In this document: positions 46,901-60,939 of the stretch, piece after piece | Layout of the letters: the number at the start of each line of letters is the position of its first letter | Numbering within the stretch: the first letter of the stretch is position 1 | Source: Arsenophonus sp052401645 | Lineage (GTDB): Bacteria; Pseudomonadota; Gammaproteobacteria; Enterobacterales; Enterobacteriaceae | Length of the DNA: 64,000 nucleotides | Assembly (NCBI GenBank): GCA_052401645.1 | Contig: CP198939.1 | Span: forward strand, 1,964,579-2,028,578 | Reading direction: 5' to 3' | Translations under genes and position numbers: made by a program | Notes under the pieces: generated by a model | The model's database searches: none | Told to the model about the DNA's origin: nothing | What the model saw: only the letters and a program-made list of their open reading frames with translations

Positions 46901-49900
46901 ATTCATACCATATTAATAATCATTTTATTGGAATAACTCATATTAAGTATAATACCAATAAATAATATAAATTTATTTAACTTTTTTTATATTATAATTA
47001 AACAAACATAAAATAATTTAACTTTCATATTAAAATTACAATATACTTATAAAAGTAAGTAGTAATAATTAAAAATACATCATTAAAAATATAAAAATGA
47101 TTATATTTAAATATTTTTAAATGTTACTTATAACTTGATACAAAATATGTATAATATTTTATATTTAAGCTAAATAGTTATTTTAACTATATAAATAATT
47201 TATTTATTAATTATAATTAATAAATAAATTCATATTTAAAATAATTATAGTTTTATTAATCTTCTAATAAAACTATAAGAATTATATTACTTTAGTTCAA
47301 TGAACTACACAATAACTAAATATATATTTTAATAATTTTTTTATAATATAAATTAGAGAATTTACTTTAAAAAATTTTTTTATAGGATATAACATTATTT
47401 ATTATTAAAATAATAAATAATTGCAGTTTAAATATTTAGTTAAAAGTAATATTAATAATTGATTATTTTTATATTTTTAATATAAATTATATAAAATATA
47501 TAATAAGATTATCATTGTTATTTTTAATTTAATTCTTTTATTTTTATTCTAAGAAATAATAATAAACCTACTTAGTTTACAGATAATATTCAAATTAAAA
47601 TTTTATTTATTTTCATATGAACTATAAATAATTATTAATACTTATTAAAATATTAATTAAATTAATTTATAAAGTTTTTAATATTCTAATATTATTAAAA
47701 TATTAAAATTAACTATTTTTCTAAATATTAACGAGTTTCTCAACAAAAAACTTTTAATTCTATAAAAATATTTATTAAATATCATATTTTAAAGTATTAT
47801 TAAATTAATATACATAATTATCTTTTAATTAATTATTTATGCATGAAGATTTATTAATCAATTAAATTAATTTATTAACTTATCACTAATTTATTCATTT
47901 CTGTATATTAAATATTTACTTAATTCTTTGTTTTATTAATAAATATTTATATATTTTCTTATTTAATTTTATCAATTTTTAGTATTTAATTAAATTAACA
48001 TCTTAATTTAATGTTAGAATAAATTATCAATTAATCAATTTTATTAAAAACAATAAATCTAAATAAATAATCAAACATAATAAAATATTTGATTTGTTTT
48101 ATGTATTAAATATGATATATAAATAGTAAGTAACTTTTACTATTAAAACATTAACTATTTTTTGAAAATTTTTTAAAATTAAATTTAACAATAATTAAAA
48201 TATGTTATTAATAAATAAAATAGTTATACTCATATTTTTTAATTATTTATAATTTATTATATATTGATTTTATTTATTATATCAATATAAATAATATATA
48301 AAATAATTAATTAGTAGGATTATTTAAATTATTCAGTTAAAATATAGTTTTTTATTTTATATGATTAATAATTTATAAATTTTAATTATTTTTTAATCCA
48401 TAACTAATAAAAATTTTATTTTTTATTTAAAAATAAAATTAAATATTAAAAAGAGATTTATTGATATTTAACTAAAATAATAAGATATATAATAAATTAT
48501 TAAAAAAGAAATTAACGTATATCCATTAATTATAAAAATATTTAAATTAAATATATAAAAATTAAGTTTATATAAATATATTTTTATCTATATTAAAATT
48601 AAATTTGTATCGAAATATAAAACTAAACAGTAAAAATAATTGATAATCTATTATAAGATTCTATTTTATATAATAAAATGATTATTATCAGATAAAATAG
48701 AATTATTACTATTCAATTAGTAAAATTATTAATAACATTTTTTTCATCCTTATAATATGAATAAATTTAATGATAAAAACAAATAAATTTTATATAGATA
48801 CAATAGCATTAAAATTAAAAATTAATAATATATTAATAAATAATAAAAATTGGAAATTTTTATTAAAATAGATATCATTAAAATAATGATATAAACAAAG
48901 TAAAATCTAATCAATTAGATTATAAGATTACTTAAGATAAAACATAAAAATTATTTTAAACTAATATAAATTGTTAGATATAGAATTAAATTTTTCTAAT
49001 ATATAAAATATTTTATAAATATTATTATAACAATATTTATAAAAATAGTGAAAATATAAGTTTTACTATTTAAAATATATATAAATAATATTGAATACCA
49101 GATTATTTTTATCTAAAAAATTAATTTTATAGTTATCTATTTTTTAGAAAAATCTAATATTATTTCATGATTTATATCATAAAAATTTATATTGAATATA
49201 TATTGAAACTAATTTAATATATTAAAATATTTTTATATTTTATTTTATAAAAAAATAAATTTTTCATATTAAATACACTTATATCATATTCTATATTTAT
49301 AATTGAATATAGTGATGAAAATTATTAATAAAAATTAAAATATTTAAAATATATATAATAAAATAGATTAATTCAATTAATTTAAATATTAATCGATTAA
49401 TTCTAATATTTAAAACAATATCTCTTAATCTTAAATTATTTATTTTTTATTTTTTTACAAAATAAGATTAAAAATAAATTACAGTTTTAATTAGTAAATT
49501 AAATAAAAATTTAATATAAATTAAGATAAATAACAAACTAAATTAATAATATATATCTTTTATACTCAATTTTATTGATAAAATATATATCTATATATTT
49601 ATATTTTATAAAATATAATACGGTGATTATAATTATTTTTAAAATATATCTTAAATTATTTTTATTCATTAATTTGAACAATATTATTTTAATTATATAA
49701 ATTATATACTTTATATTTTACTATTTTTAAGAAATAATAATTATATTTAAGATAATCAAATAAAATTTATTTCATAGTATATGTTAGATTATTAATCTAT
49801 CAAAAATAAGTTTTATATTATTTTTATAATAGTTATTTTATAAATTTTATATAAACTATATTTTCTTATTTAAGTTAGTAATTTATTTATATTTAAATAA

Positions 49901-50585
49901 ATAAATTATTAATATATAAAAATAACAATTAAATTTAAAAAATAAATATAATAATCATTATTATCTATGTAGTAAAATTACTTTTAAATTATTAAAAAAA
50001 TAATAAAATATATTAATATTTATTCTTTTATATTTATAATAATTAATTTATTTAATTTTATAAATTTATATTTATACAATAAAAATTACATATAAAATAT
50101 ATTGAAAACTTAATTCTTTAATATAAAGCATTTTTATTAAAAATTTACTTAAAAATTAAATATATATATTATATATCATATAAGAATTTTTCTTAGTATT
50201 AAGAGATTTATTAATACTAAATTATATGATTTTTATTTATTTTTGCTTTAAAAATAAATAAATTAAATTAATATTATTATTAATATAGCCTTATTTAAAC
50301 TTTATTTTTAAAGTAAGATTACTGCTGTAATTATTTTTAATAAATTATTAATTCATTTTTACTAAAAATCATAATTAATTTATGATATTTTATTGTTAAA
50401 AAATATTTAATTGATTTGATTATTAAAATTAATTATAATAAAAAGTTAAAATTAAGAAAAAATATCTATATATAACTTTATATATAGATATTAAAATTTT
50501 TCTATAAAAGGTATAAAAACGTTTTTTAAAATTAAGATAATAAAGATATTATATTAATTTTAAAAAATAAATAAAAAGGATAAAA
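43997..50585. other. 6.6-kb gene-free region before yqhA
   Basis: No frame, tRNA or GC island seen. The only distinct element is the hairpin at 50461-50492 just upstream of yqhA. Confidence 0.7.
50461..50492. repeat. 14-bp hairpin upstream of yqhA
   Basis: AATATCTATATATA and TATATATAGATATT flank ACTT, followed by AAAATTTTTCT. It lies 94 bases before the yqhA start and could be in its leader or end an upstream transcript. Confidence 0.4.
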
Positions 50586-51083
50586 ATGGAAAAATCTATT
50601 GAAAAAATTATTTATGCATCAAGATGGCTATTATTTCCTGTTTATATTGGATTATCATTTGGATTTATTTTATTAACTTTAAAATTTTTTCAACAAATAA
50701 TTCATATCATCCCTGAACTTTTTATTATAACTGAATCAGGATTAATATTAACTGTTTTATCGTTAGTTGACATTGCACTTGTTGGTGGACTTTTAGTTAT
50801 GGTTATGTTTTCAAGTTATGAAAATTTCATTTTAAAAATAACTGTTGATGATAAACATCAAAAATTAAGCTGGATGGGTAAAATGGATGTTAATTCAATT
50901 AAGAATAAAGTCGCTTCATCAATTGTTGCAATTTCTTCAGTTCATCTTTTACGATTATTTATGGAAGCTGAAAAAGTACTCGATAATAAAATTATGTGGA
51001 GTGTTATTATTCATTTAGCTTTTGTTTTATCTGCATTTGGTATGGCTTATATTGATAGAATGAGTAAAAGTACTAAAACTTAG
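50586..51083 (+). CDS. yqhA: UPF0114 inner-membrane protein YqhA
   Basis: The 165-residue protein aligns end to end with E. coli YqhA (164 residues): YASRWLLFPVYIGLS, LALKFFQ-like LTLKFFQQIIHIIP, SLVDIALVGGLLVMVMFSSYENF, WMGKMD and SSIVAISSVHLLRLFM are all conserved. Hydrophobic segments near residues 14-35, 52-75 and 137-155 (plus a weaker one around 108-120) make it a multi-span inner-membrane protein. Its function is not established; Buchnera keeps a homologue on its plasmids. AAGGA precedes the ATG. It stands alone in more than 15 kb of gene-free DNA, so its survival with little change implies selection. A palindromic terminator follows. Confidence 0.95.
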   Translation: MEKSIEKIIYASRWLLFPVYIGLSFGFILLTLKFFQQIIHIIPELFIITESGLILTVLSLVDIALVGGLLVMVMFSSYENFILKITVDDKHQKLSWMGKMDVNSIKNKVASSIVAISSVHLLRLFMEAEKVLDNKIMWSVIIHLAFVLSAFGMAYIDRMSKSTKT

Positions 51084-51160
51084 CATGTTAATATAAATAA
51101 TTCTTCTAAAAATAAAATAATTATTTTGTAATGAATCTAAAAGATCAAAGATATTTTTTA

Positions 51161-51186
51161 TTAACTATCATTTAAATGATAGTTAA
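51161..51186 (+). terminator. Palindromic terminator of yqhA
   Basis: TTAACTATCATTT followed by AAATGATAGTTAA, then a T-rich tail, 77 bases after the yqhA stop. Confidence 0.6.
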
Positions 51187-54100
51187 TATATTTTATTATT
51201 TTTAAAAAAAAATAAAATAGTTATTTTAAATTCTATTTTTAAATTTAAAATATTAATAGAAATTATTAATTTATTATATTAATTTTAAAAATATAATTTT
51301 AAGTTTTTATATAATTACTAATTAAAAATTAATATATTATAGTTAATATATTATTTTAATTTTATTGATTTGCATGACTTTATATTTTTTAATTTTATAT
51401 GAAATAGTTTTAATATAATTAAATTTATAATTAACTATTTATTTATAAAATATTTTATAAATAAATTAAAATAATATAATACAATATAACTAAACTTAAT
51501 TTAAGTTTCTTCAGAATTATTATTTATATAATATATTTTTATATTTTAATTTAATATTTTTAAATTAATAATTCGATATATTTTAATAATATAATTTAAA
51601 TAAAATCAAATTAATCAATTTAAATATATATGTATATTTTTTTTAAAATATTTTTTAATTTAACCTATAAAATATATATTATATTTTATTTTTTTTGTAT
51701 AAAATATTTTAAAAAATGAAATTATATTTTTTGTTTTATTTTTAATTATTTTAAATTATATAGAATAATAATTCTATGAAAATTTAAAATATTTTTATAT
51801 AAATAAAAGTTAATTTAAAATTAAAGTTATTTATTTTTTAAATTTTTGAAGTATTTTTTTGTTTTTTAATTATTATCTATTTTATTAAAAAAGATTTATT
51901 AGAAATATGATGCATTTTGAATTTATTAATATATTTATATACTATAAATATATTATATTTAACAAAAAAATCATAATCTTATTTTTATAAAGTAATACTT
52001 TTATTTTATTTTATTTTTTTTTAAAAAAATAAAATAATTTATCTAACAATGATATATTTAAAAGATAATTAAATTCTTTTATTATTAATAATAAATTTCT
52101 TATTAGTTTAGTAATCCATATATATCAAATATATTCTATATTTATTTTTTTTGAAATAACTCTTTATTTTTTAAAATTATTATGATAAAATTTTAAATTT
52201 AAATTGTAATATATTTAAAACTTAATATTATTTATTATTAATTATATTAATTAAACTACTAATAATATTATTTGATTATATTTTAATATCTAAAATACAC
52301 AAATCTATTTTTTAAAATAAATAGTATTATTTATTTTATATTAATTTTATATTTAAAATAATTATTATTTAAAATTTATATAACAATTATTTAATAAACA
52401 TATCTCTATTTTATTTCTAATATTCTTTTTTATCTTATAATAATTATTTCATTTATTATATTAAAGAATCATGATTAATATTCTTTCTAGATATCTTATT
52501 ATACAATAAAAAATAATTATTAATCATAAATCATTAATTATTTACAAAGACATAATTTAATAAAAGGATAATAATAAATTATTTCTATATTATTTATTAT
52601 AAAATAAATAATTATTTTTATTTAGTTAAAGATAATATCTTTATATTAATAAATTTTATTTTAAGTTTTTATTTATAATTATTATGGAAATAATAAATAA
52701 TTTATTAAATCATTTTGTTATTATTATTTATTCCAATTAATTTTATTAATTATTATTTATTAAACTAATTAATTCATATATAATTATGTCTTATTAGTTT
52801 TTTAATAAAATTAACTTTATTTTAATAAATTAGCTATTTTAACATGAAGAAATTATTAAATAATTAATTTTATTTTAATATATTAATTTAAGGACCAGTA
52901 TTATATAAGTAAATATAAATATTTTTTATAAAAATATAATTATTATTTTAAAATTAATTATTTTTTATTTTTTAAAAAATTTTTGATATAGATATAAATC
53001 TTATTAATTTATATAAATGTTTATTTCTTATAAATTTTTAATTTATATAAATATATTTTTAATATATTTTTTATTTATTTTATATAGTATAATTATATTA
53101 GAGTTAAATTCATTCTTATTTAATATGATCTTAGCAATTATATTTTTCTTTAATTTATTATTAATTTTTATATTTCTCAAAAATCAAATAGTTTATTAGA
53201 TAATTTTATTTATTTATATCATATAATTCAAATTCTTATTATTAAAAATTTAATCTAAATATATCTATGAACCTATTTTAAAATAATTACTGATATTACT
53301 TATTATTTTTATGATTCTTATTGAGCTTAATCTTAAAACATTAATTATTTACTACTATATATTTATTCCAAAAATTTATTTATATATAATAACAATATGT
53401 AAATAAAAATATATTAAAACAACTTAATCACTATCATTATAGTATATAATATATATAAAAATAAATAATTATCGTATTTTACCATCATATATATAAAAAT
53501 ATTAATATGTATATATATTATACTATATAATAATTAGCTCATTGTTGTGATATTTTAAAGTACTAAACAAAATATAAATATACTATCTTTATTAAATAGT
53601 GAAAAAAAATAAATAATATTTAACCAATAATTAAAATATTAAATAAAATATATTTAATATATTTATAAGTTTGAATTAAATTTATCAATATTAATGATAA
53701 ATAAATGTTTATTTTTATTTTTTTAATTCAAATAATTTTATACAAAAAAATAAATATTTTATTAAAAAGATATTAATTGTAATATACAATATAGTATTAC
53801 ATAATAAATATATTATATATTACTTTTACTAAAGTAAAAATTATTATAAAAATATATAAAACTTATTTATAATATTAACTATTATATATGTTATTAATAA
53901 CATAATTTTTTTTTAAAATTAAATCTATCAATAATAAAATTAGTTAATTATAAAATAATCATACTTTATATATTTAAATTATTGAAAATTAATCAATGTG
54001 CTATCTTATTTTTTATATATATAATATAAAACATCTTAATAATTAATTAGAAAAATTCTGGGTTATAACTAACTTATAAATTATTTTTATTAATTAATAA

Positions 54101-54234
54101 ATTAAAATATATCAATAATAAATCTCTAATAATTTTAGAATCCATAAATAACGATAATATTCAACTATTCTTTTTTTTAAAATAAAAATTTAATATTCCA
54201 TAATATATATACTTTAAATAAAATATTAAAATAT

Positions 54235-54293
54235 AGAAAATATTAATTTTAGAAAATATTAATTTTAGAAAATATTAATTTTAGAAAATATTA
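54235..54293. repeat. 16-bp tandem repeat, 3.7 copies
   Basis: The unit AGAAAATATTAATTTT repeats three times exactly and then partially. Identical units point to recent replication slippage. Confidence 0.88.
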
Positions 54294-57200
54294 AAAAAAG
54301 TAGTTATATATATAACTATCTTAAAAAATAATTTAATTATTTATATAATAAAAATTAAATTTTATAAAAAATAATAGTTAATAAAATAATAGATGTATTT
54401 ATTACTTAATAAAAGAATTTTATAAATAATTATTTAATAGAAGATTTCAATTAATTAAAAATATTAATAATGATTTTTTTTAAATAAAAGAAAGTTAAAT
54501 ATTTCAATAAAAATAAAAAATAAATAAATTTGTTAATCAGATAAACAGATAAATAATAAGATCTCCTAGCTATTATATTATTGATATAGCAAAAAAAAAT
54601 TTAATTAGATTAGAAGTATGAAATAATAGATAAAATTAAATAAATATTATAAATATATTAGCTTATCTGTATTGCTATATACGAAACATAAAGTGATTTA
54701 TTAAATTAATAAAAAATATAATATAATATAAATTATAATTTTATTAAAGTAAATATTTTATTAAAAATAATGATAATAACTGATATTGATCATAGTAATT
54801 TATTTTATTTATATAATAAATTATATAAATTTATAGATTAAAATTTCATAAATTTATCATTAAAATTACCTATCTTAATAGTCATAAAAGCATGTAAGCT
54901 ATAATAATATTTAAATAACTTTATTTTTTAAAAAAAATAACATTAAATGTTAGATAAATATAATGAAGATTAATATCTTAATAATTAATATAAAAATTAT
55001 TTAAATTTTTAATAAAAGATTAAATATAACTAAATATATATAAATATATTATTTTTTAAAAAAATAATTTATATATAAAATTATACATAACATAAATACA
55101 TATATAAAATAATTGACTATAAGATAATTTTAATAAAAAAATTAGATTTATAACTAAAAATAATTTTTAAATTATAGATAATTATGGATAAAAATAATAT
55201 AATTTTTTTTATGTTTGTATTTTATCATTATATTAAATTATTATATTGATATTTTTAGTTAAAGTGCTAAGTATGATGATAAAAATAATGGTAAGCTAAT
55301 TAATTAATTTATTATATTTTTTATAAAATCTTTTATACAAGTTTAAATCATATAAAATTCTAAAAACATATAAATTTTATTTATATGTTTTAATAAAGAA
55401 TTTTTGATAATTTAATATATCAATCGTTTACAATATAATTAAAGATTTTTTCTTATATATACATTTATTAAGATAAAATTGACAATTTTTATTTTCAGTA
55501 AACTTATTTTTATTTAAAAATATTATTTTTAATTTAAATTTTGATTATAGAATAATAATATTAAAATGATTATTGTAGAATAAAGAAAATAAGAAAATCA
55601 TTTATAAATAATTATAAATAATATAAATATTATTTTATAACATAATATAAATAAATATTTAATAATAACAAAAATATATCAGAGAACTCTATTTAGTACT
55701 TAAAATAATCAAAATCTTCTTTAATATATTTTATTAAATTTAATAAGAGTATAACGATAGTAAAAACAATATTAAATAACTTATAAAATATATAATAATC
55801 AATTATATTGATTTTATCAATGAAATAATATTTACTTTATTATTGATATTTATCAGTGATACAGCCTATACATTCAATATAATGAAAGATATAATAAATA
55901 TATCAAAAAAGTGAATTATAAATATTAATATTTTCTTAGTTTTTTAAAAGTATCTTATTTAAGATAATTTTATTTTTATAAAAATATTTTCTTAATTTCT
56001 TAACAAAAAAAATTTTAAGAAAGTAAAAAAATAATTATTACTTTATTACTAATAAAAAATAACTATATTAATTACGATATAAAAAAGTTATTATAATAAA
56101 TATCAATAATAATAGTAAAGTAATTTATATTTATATTATTTTGCTATTGTTTTTTATTAATTTAAAATTATTAGTGATACTGATATAAATCAGAATTATA
56201 ATTATTATTATAATTATTTATCTATATTACAGATAATTTTATCTCTTTTCTTATTCATATTTATAACTTTTTAATTAAAAAAAAGCTTATTATAAAAACA
56301 AATATTTTTATTTTATAAATGTAATATTTATTACAATTAATTCTTTATTTTAAAGATGCACATAATTTAATAAAATAAGTAAAATCATTAAATTTATAAT
56401 AATTTAATCCTATAAAACTATATATAATATATATTATAATTATCCTTTTATACACTACATAATAATTTCATATTATTATTATATATTTAATAAATTATTA
56501 AATGATTTTTAAAAAAATATTAATAAATGAGTGTTAATATTAAAATGATTTCGATATATATTTTATATTTATACAAGATGTTTATCTTATTAGATCAATC
56601 TTATAATATCTATATTTAGTTTTTAGTATTTAAAAAAAATCTAAAGTATTATATTTATTTATAGCATAAGTAATATTATACTAAATAATATAAATAAAAT
56701 GATATAAATATTATCAATGTAAAATATCTATAGTTAATATAAAATTTTTTTAACTTTATTGAAGCAAGAATATAAATTATTGATATAAAAATATTATTTA
56801 TAAATTTTACTAATTAAAAAACAGTAGAAAAAGCTTTCTATAAAATTTAATTTTTAAAAACATTTAAATTTTATTAATAAAAAATAGTTTTATTATTTAA
56901 ATTAATAACTTTTTTATACTAAAAAAACTACTATTGAAATATAAAATATAAGTAGTTTATAAAAATATAAATTTGATAATATATTTTTGGAAAAATAGCT
57001 TTTTTAGAAAAAAAATATATTATTTTAAAATAAAGTTAATAAGATTTTATCTTTATTAAATAAATATTTAACAAAGATAGAAAAATTAGATTTATAAAAA
57101 ATATATATGATATTAAAAATTGATCTATTATCATTAATTTATTGTGTATTTAAATAAAATTTTTTATAAACAGCAAACTTAAGTATTAAATTTTTGTATA

Positions 57201-57370
57201 AAATATTATATATAAGATTTATATAAAATTGTTTTTATATTAAATATATATAATATTATTTTTATGAATAGATGATAAGGATTTATTATTAATTAAATAA
57301 TTTCTATAAAAGAGATATAAAATGATATTTAAACAAAATATATATTTACTTATTTTAAAAGATATAACTA

Positions 57371-57429
57371 TTATTTTCTTATATAAAAGATAAATTTTAA
57401 AAAAATTTATCTTTTATATAAGAAAATAA
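57371..57429. repeat. 28-bp perfect hairpin, AAA loop
   Basis: Arms 57371-57398 and 57402-57429 are exactly complementary. This is the longest perfect stem with a loop that I found. No gene lies within 2 kb. It could be a terminator of a lost gene or a product of template switching at a fork. Confidence 0.7.
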
Positions 57430-58094
57430 AGTTAAAAAATAATCTATATTTAAGTATTTTATTTAAATAGAGAAATAACCAATATTTATAATTTTTATTA
57501 TATATAGTAAAATTAAATTTACTATTATTTTTTAAATAAAATTAAAAATTAATTTATATAGATAAATATTCATTATAAATTTCTATTTATAAATAATCTC
57601 TTTTACATTATTAATATTATAACTAAATTAATTTTTAATTTATTAAATAATAAAAAAGTTTAATATAGATAAAAATATCTTAAAAAAATTATACTATAAA
57701 ATATATAAATATATAAATATATATTTGATATATTTATTTTATAGATATTTTATAATAAATAAAATTTAGATTAATTAACAATTAAAATAATTAATTTTTT
57801 AACTTTAAACTTAATAGTTTGTAATTTTATGTTAATTTTTTTCTAAAAATATTATATAATCATCTATAATTCATTTAATTATAAATTAGTTAATTTATAA
57901 TTAAATGAAAATTTAAAAAATCTTCTTACTATAAAATTTAAATAAATAAAATTCAGTATAATAAAATTATATTAAAAATTCAATTAAAATTTTATCTTAA
58001 AATATAAAATATTTTTATAGTTTATATTATTTTAGTATTAAATATAAATTTATATTTTATTATAATTAATTATATAAATAAAAAATTAATTATA

Positions 58095-58158
58095 TTTTAA
58101 TAATTAAATTTTATAAAATATTTTTATTTTAATAATTAAATTTTATAAAATATTTTTA
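58095..58158. repeat. 32-bp tandem duplication
   Basis: Two adjacent identical 32-base units beginning TTTTAATAATTAAATTTTAT, a recent slippage duplication. Confidence 0.85.
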
Positions 58159-59360
58159 TAATCAAGAAATAATAATAATTATTATATTTTTAAATATTTA
58201 AATAAAATACATTATAAATTAAAAGATTATACGTAATAAATAATTTATTAAATTATCATTTAATCGGAAATTTAAAAAATAATTTAAAAAATAACTTAAA
58301 TTAAGATAAAATATGATAAATAATCTATCTTAATAATATTAATATCTTATTATTCTTATAGAAGATAAGATATTAAATTTAATTGAAAATAACTTTTATA
58401 ATTATAAATCTCATATATGATAAATAAAAAAACTCATATTTTCAATATTAAAATCAAAAATTAATTTATTTTATAAAATAGAAAATAAATTAATTTTAAA
58501 ATAATTAAACTAATTATATTTTAACTAATAAAATTATTAATCAAATTTATAAATAATAGATTGTTATATAATTTATTATTTATATCTTTTATAAATATTA
58601 CTTAATTTTAAAAAATAAAAGTATAATAAATAGCAATATATATTAATATTATTTTTAATTTTAATGGTGAATTAAACTTAACAATAAAAAATAATATTTA
58701 TAGATAAAGTAAAAATATATCGAATATAAATAAAATAATAAAATATATTAGATCAATAATGATTTTTATTTATAATTGGCGATAATAATTATATTAGTAA
58801 TCTAAGTTAATAAATAAATTATTTTTAAAAAAAAAGTATAATAAATAATAAAGTAAACCATTGTATGATATAATATGTAGAATTTTATATTTTCGCTAAT
58901 AAAATATTACTAATCAGTAAAATTTAAATTTTAATAAACATCATACTTTATTTCTTAAAGTATACTAAAACTAAGTAAGATGTTAAACGTTTTTATTAAA
59001 GATAAAAATAATTAAATAAATAATATAATTAAGTTATTTAGTTTTTTTTAAAATTAAGTTTTTAATTAATTAATATAATTATATAAAATATAATTATAAA
59101 TTAAATAATTAAGCATATTAATATTTTATTATAAACAGAAAATTAAATATAAATTAAAATAAAGATAAATAAATTTTTTATCTTTAAAAAGATTTATCTA
59201 AAAAATAATTTTTAAGTAATTATTAATTTAAATAAAATTTATTTAGATTTTTTTAAATATTCTAATTTATTTATAATTATAAAAAATTTTTTTATATTTA
59301 TAAAAATCTATTTTGATTGAAAATAAAAGAATATTTTTTATAAAACATATATTTACTTTT

Positions 59361-59402
59361 AAAAAAAATATATTTAATTTTAATTAAAATTAAATATATT
59401 TT
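59361..59402 (-). terminator. Terminator of the rpmH-mnmE cluster
   Basis: A 38-base perfect palindrome (59365-59402; half-site AAAATATATTTAATTTTAA) lies 53 bases beyond the mnmE stop and is followed on the minus strand by four more T's. Position and U-tract fit an intrinsic terminator for the leftward cluster. Confidence 0.7.
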
Positions 59403-59455
59403 CTGATAATAATCTATAAAAATTTTTATAACTTACAATCATTGTTGATTTTCTA

Positions 59456-60832
59456 TTATTTTCCAATACAAAAATTAGAAAAAATTTCGTTCAATAAATC
59501 ATTCGAACTAAATTCACCGGTAATTTTACTTAGAGCCTGTTGAGTTAAACGAAGTTCTTCAGCTAATAATTCAACTGAATGAGCAATCATTAATTGTTTA
59601 TAACTTTTTTTTAAATGTCCATATGCTATATTAAGTGCTTCAATATGTCGATGTCTAGCTAAAAATTGTCCTTCAACATGATGATTAAATCCAATACGTT
59701 CTTTTAAATGTTGACGTAATAAATTAATACCTCTTTTTTTATAGACTGAAAGGAAAATAACTGAATAATTCCCAACTTTTTTTATTGATATTGGTTCATT
59801 AGTCATATCTACTTTATTTTTGATAATCGTAATAGATGAATGTTTTAAAATTTTTTTCATAAATTGAGGTAGAATATCTTCAGGTTCAGTTATTTTTGTT
59901 GTATTACTATCTATCATAAATAATATATGATCAGCTCTTTCTATTTCTTTCAAGGCTCGTTCAATACCTATTTTTTCAATTTCATCTATAGTTTCACGCA
60001 AACCAGCTGTATCAATAATATGAAGTTGTATGCCGTTAATGTAAATACATTCATGTAATACATCTCTAGTTGTACCTGATATATCTGTTACTATAGCTGT
60101 TTCACGACCAGACAGTGCGTTTAATAAACTAGATTTACCTGAATTTGGTAGTCCAGTAATAACAACTCTAATGCCTTCTCGTAATAAATTACCTTGATAT
60201 GCGAGTAAACGTACTTTATTTAAATAACATTTTATTTCTTTTAATTTAATTTCTATCTCATGATTAGATAAAAAATTAATTTCTTCATCTTGAAAATCAA
60301 TATTTGATTCAATGTAAATACGCAATTCAGTAATTGCTTTTACTATATCATAAATTTGTTGTGAAAAAATTCCTTGTAATGAATTTATTGCTGAACGAGC
60401 AGCTTGTTCACTACTCGCATCTATAAGATCAGCAATAGCTTCTGCCTGAGTCAAATCTATTTTATTATTAAGAAAAGCACGTTCAGAAAATTCACCTGGA
60501 TTAGCAATACGAATTTCATTAATAGTCAAAATTTGTTTAAGCAATAAATCAACAACTACTGGACTACTATGCCCTTGTAATTCAAGAACATCTTCGCCAG
60601 TGAATGAATTTGGTGCTGGAAAATATAATACAATTCCTTTATCCAATATTTTTTTATTAATATCATAAAATGAAAGGTAATTCGCATAACGAGGCCTAGG
60701 CAATTTACCTAAAACAATCTTAGCAATCTCAGTAACTTTCGGACCTGATATCCGTAAAATAGCAATGCCACCTCGTCCATATGGTGTTGCTTGAGCGATA
60801 ATTGTATCATTAATATTTATATTCATATTCAT
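59456..60832 (-). CDS. mnmE: tRNA-modifying GTPase MnmE
   Basis: MnmE with MnmG installs the cmnm5 group on U34 of several tRNAs, using GTP, K+ and a folate carbon unit. The 458-residue protein aligns with E. coli MnmE (454). It has the N-terminal folate-binding domain (DTIIAQATPYGRGGIAILRISG), the helical domain, the inserted G domain with G1 GLPNSGKSS (227-235), G2 GTTRD (253-257), G3 DTAG (274-277) and G4 NKVD (339-342), and the C-terminal FCIGK with the conserved Cys455. Two in-frame ATGs lie close together; the first is 5 bases after AGGA and is used here. It follows yidC by 107 bases in the usual rpmH-rnpA-yidD-yidC-mnmE order. The partner mnmG is not in the window. Confidence 0.98.
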   Translation of the reverse strand: MNMNININDTIIAQATPYGRGGIAILRISGPKVTEIAKIVLGKLPRPRYANYLSFYDINKKILDKGIVLYFPAPNSFTGEDVLELQGHSSPVVVDLLLKQILTINEIRIANPGEFSERAFLNNKIDLTQAEAIADLIDASSEQAARSAINSLQGIFSQQIYDIVKAITELRIYIESNIDFQDEEINFLSNHEIEIKLKEIKCYLNKVRLLAYQGNLLREGIRVVITGLPNSGKSSLLNALSGRETAIVTDISGTTRDVLHECIYINGIQLHIIDTAGLRETIDEIEKIGIERALKEIERADHILFMIDSNTTKITEPEDILPQFMKKILKHSSITIIKNKVDMTNEPISIKKVGNYSVIFLSVYKKRGINLLRQHLKERIGFNHHVEGQFLARHRHIEALNIAYGHLKKSYKQLMIAHSVELLAEELRLTQQALSKITGEFSSNDLLNEIFSNFCIGK

Positions 60833-60939
60833 ATTATTCCTAATTATGATAATTAATATTATTAAATTTGTTTAATGATTAATTTAATATATTTTTATTT
60901 TCTTATTTTAAATTAATAAAAATGATAAAATATAAAAAA

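Larger units (their letters stand above)
51084..59455. other. 8.4-kb gene-free region between yqhA and mnmE
   Basis: A 60-codon open frame at 53017-53199 is made almost entirely of Ile, Leu and Phe, as random A/T-rich codons would give, and has no ribosome binding site; I do not call it. Two short tandem repeats (54235-54293 and 58095-58158) and a 28-bp hairpin (57371-57429) are the only structures besides the terminators at its ends. Confidence 0.7.

Noticed and set aside
53017..53199. 60-codon hydrophobic open frame on the plus strand
   Set aside because: Same low-complexity character; lies in a desert without ribosome binding site.
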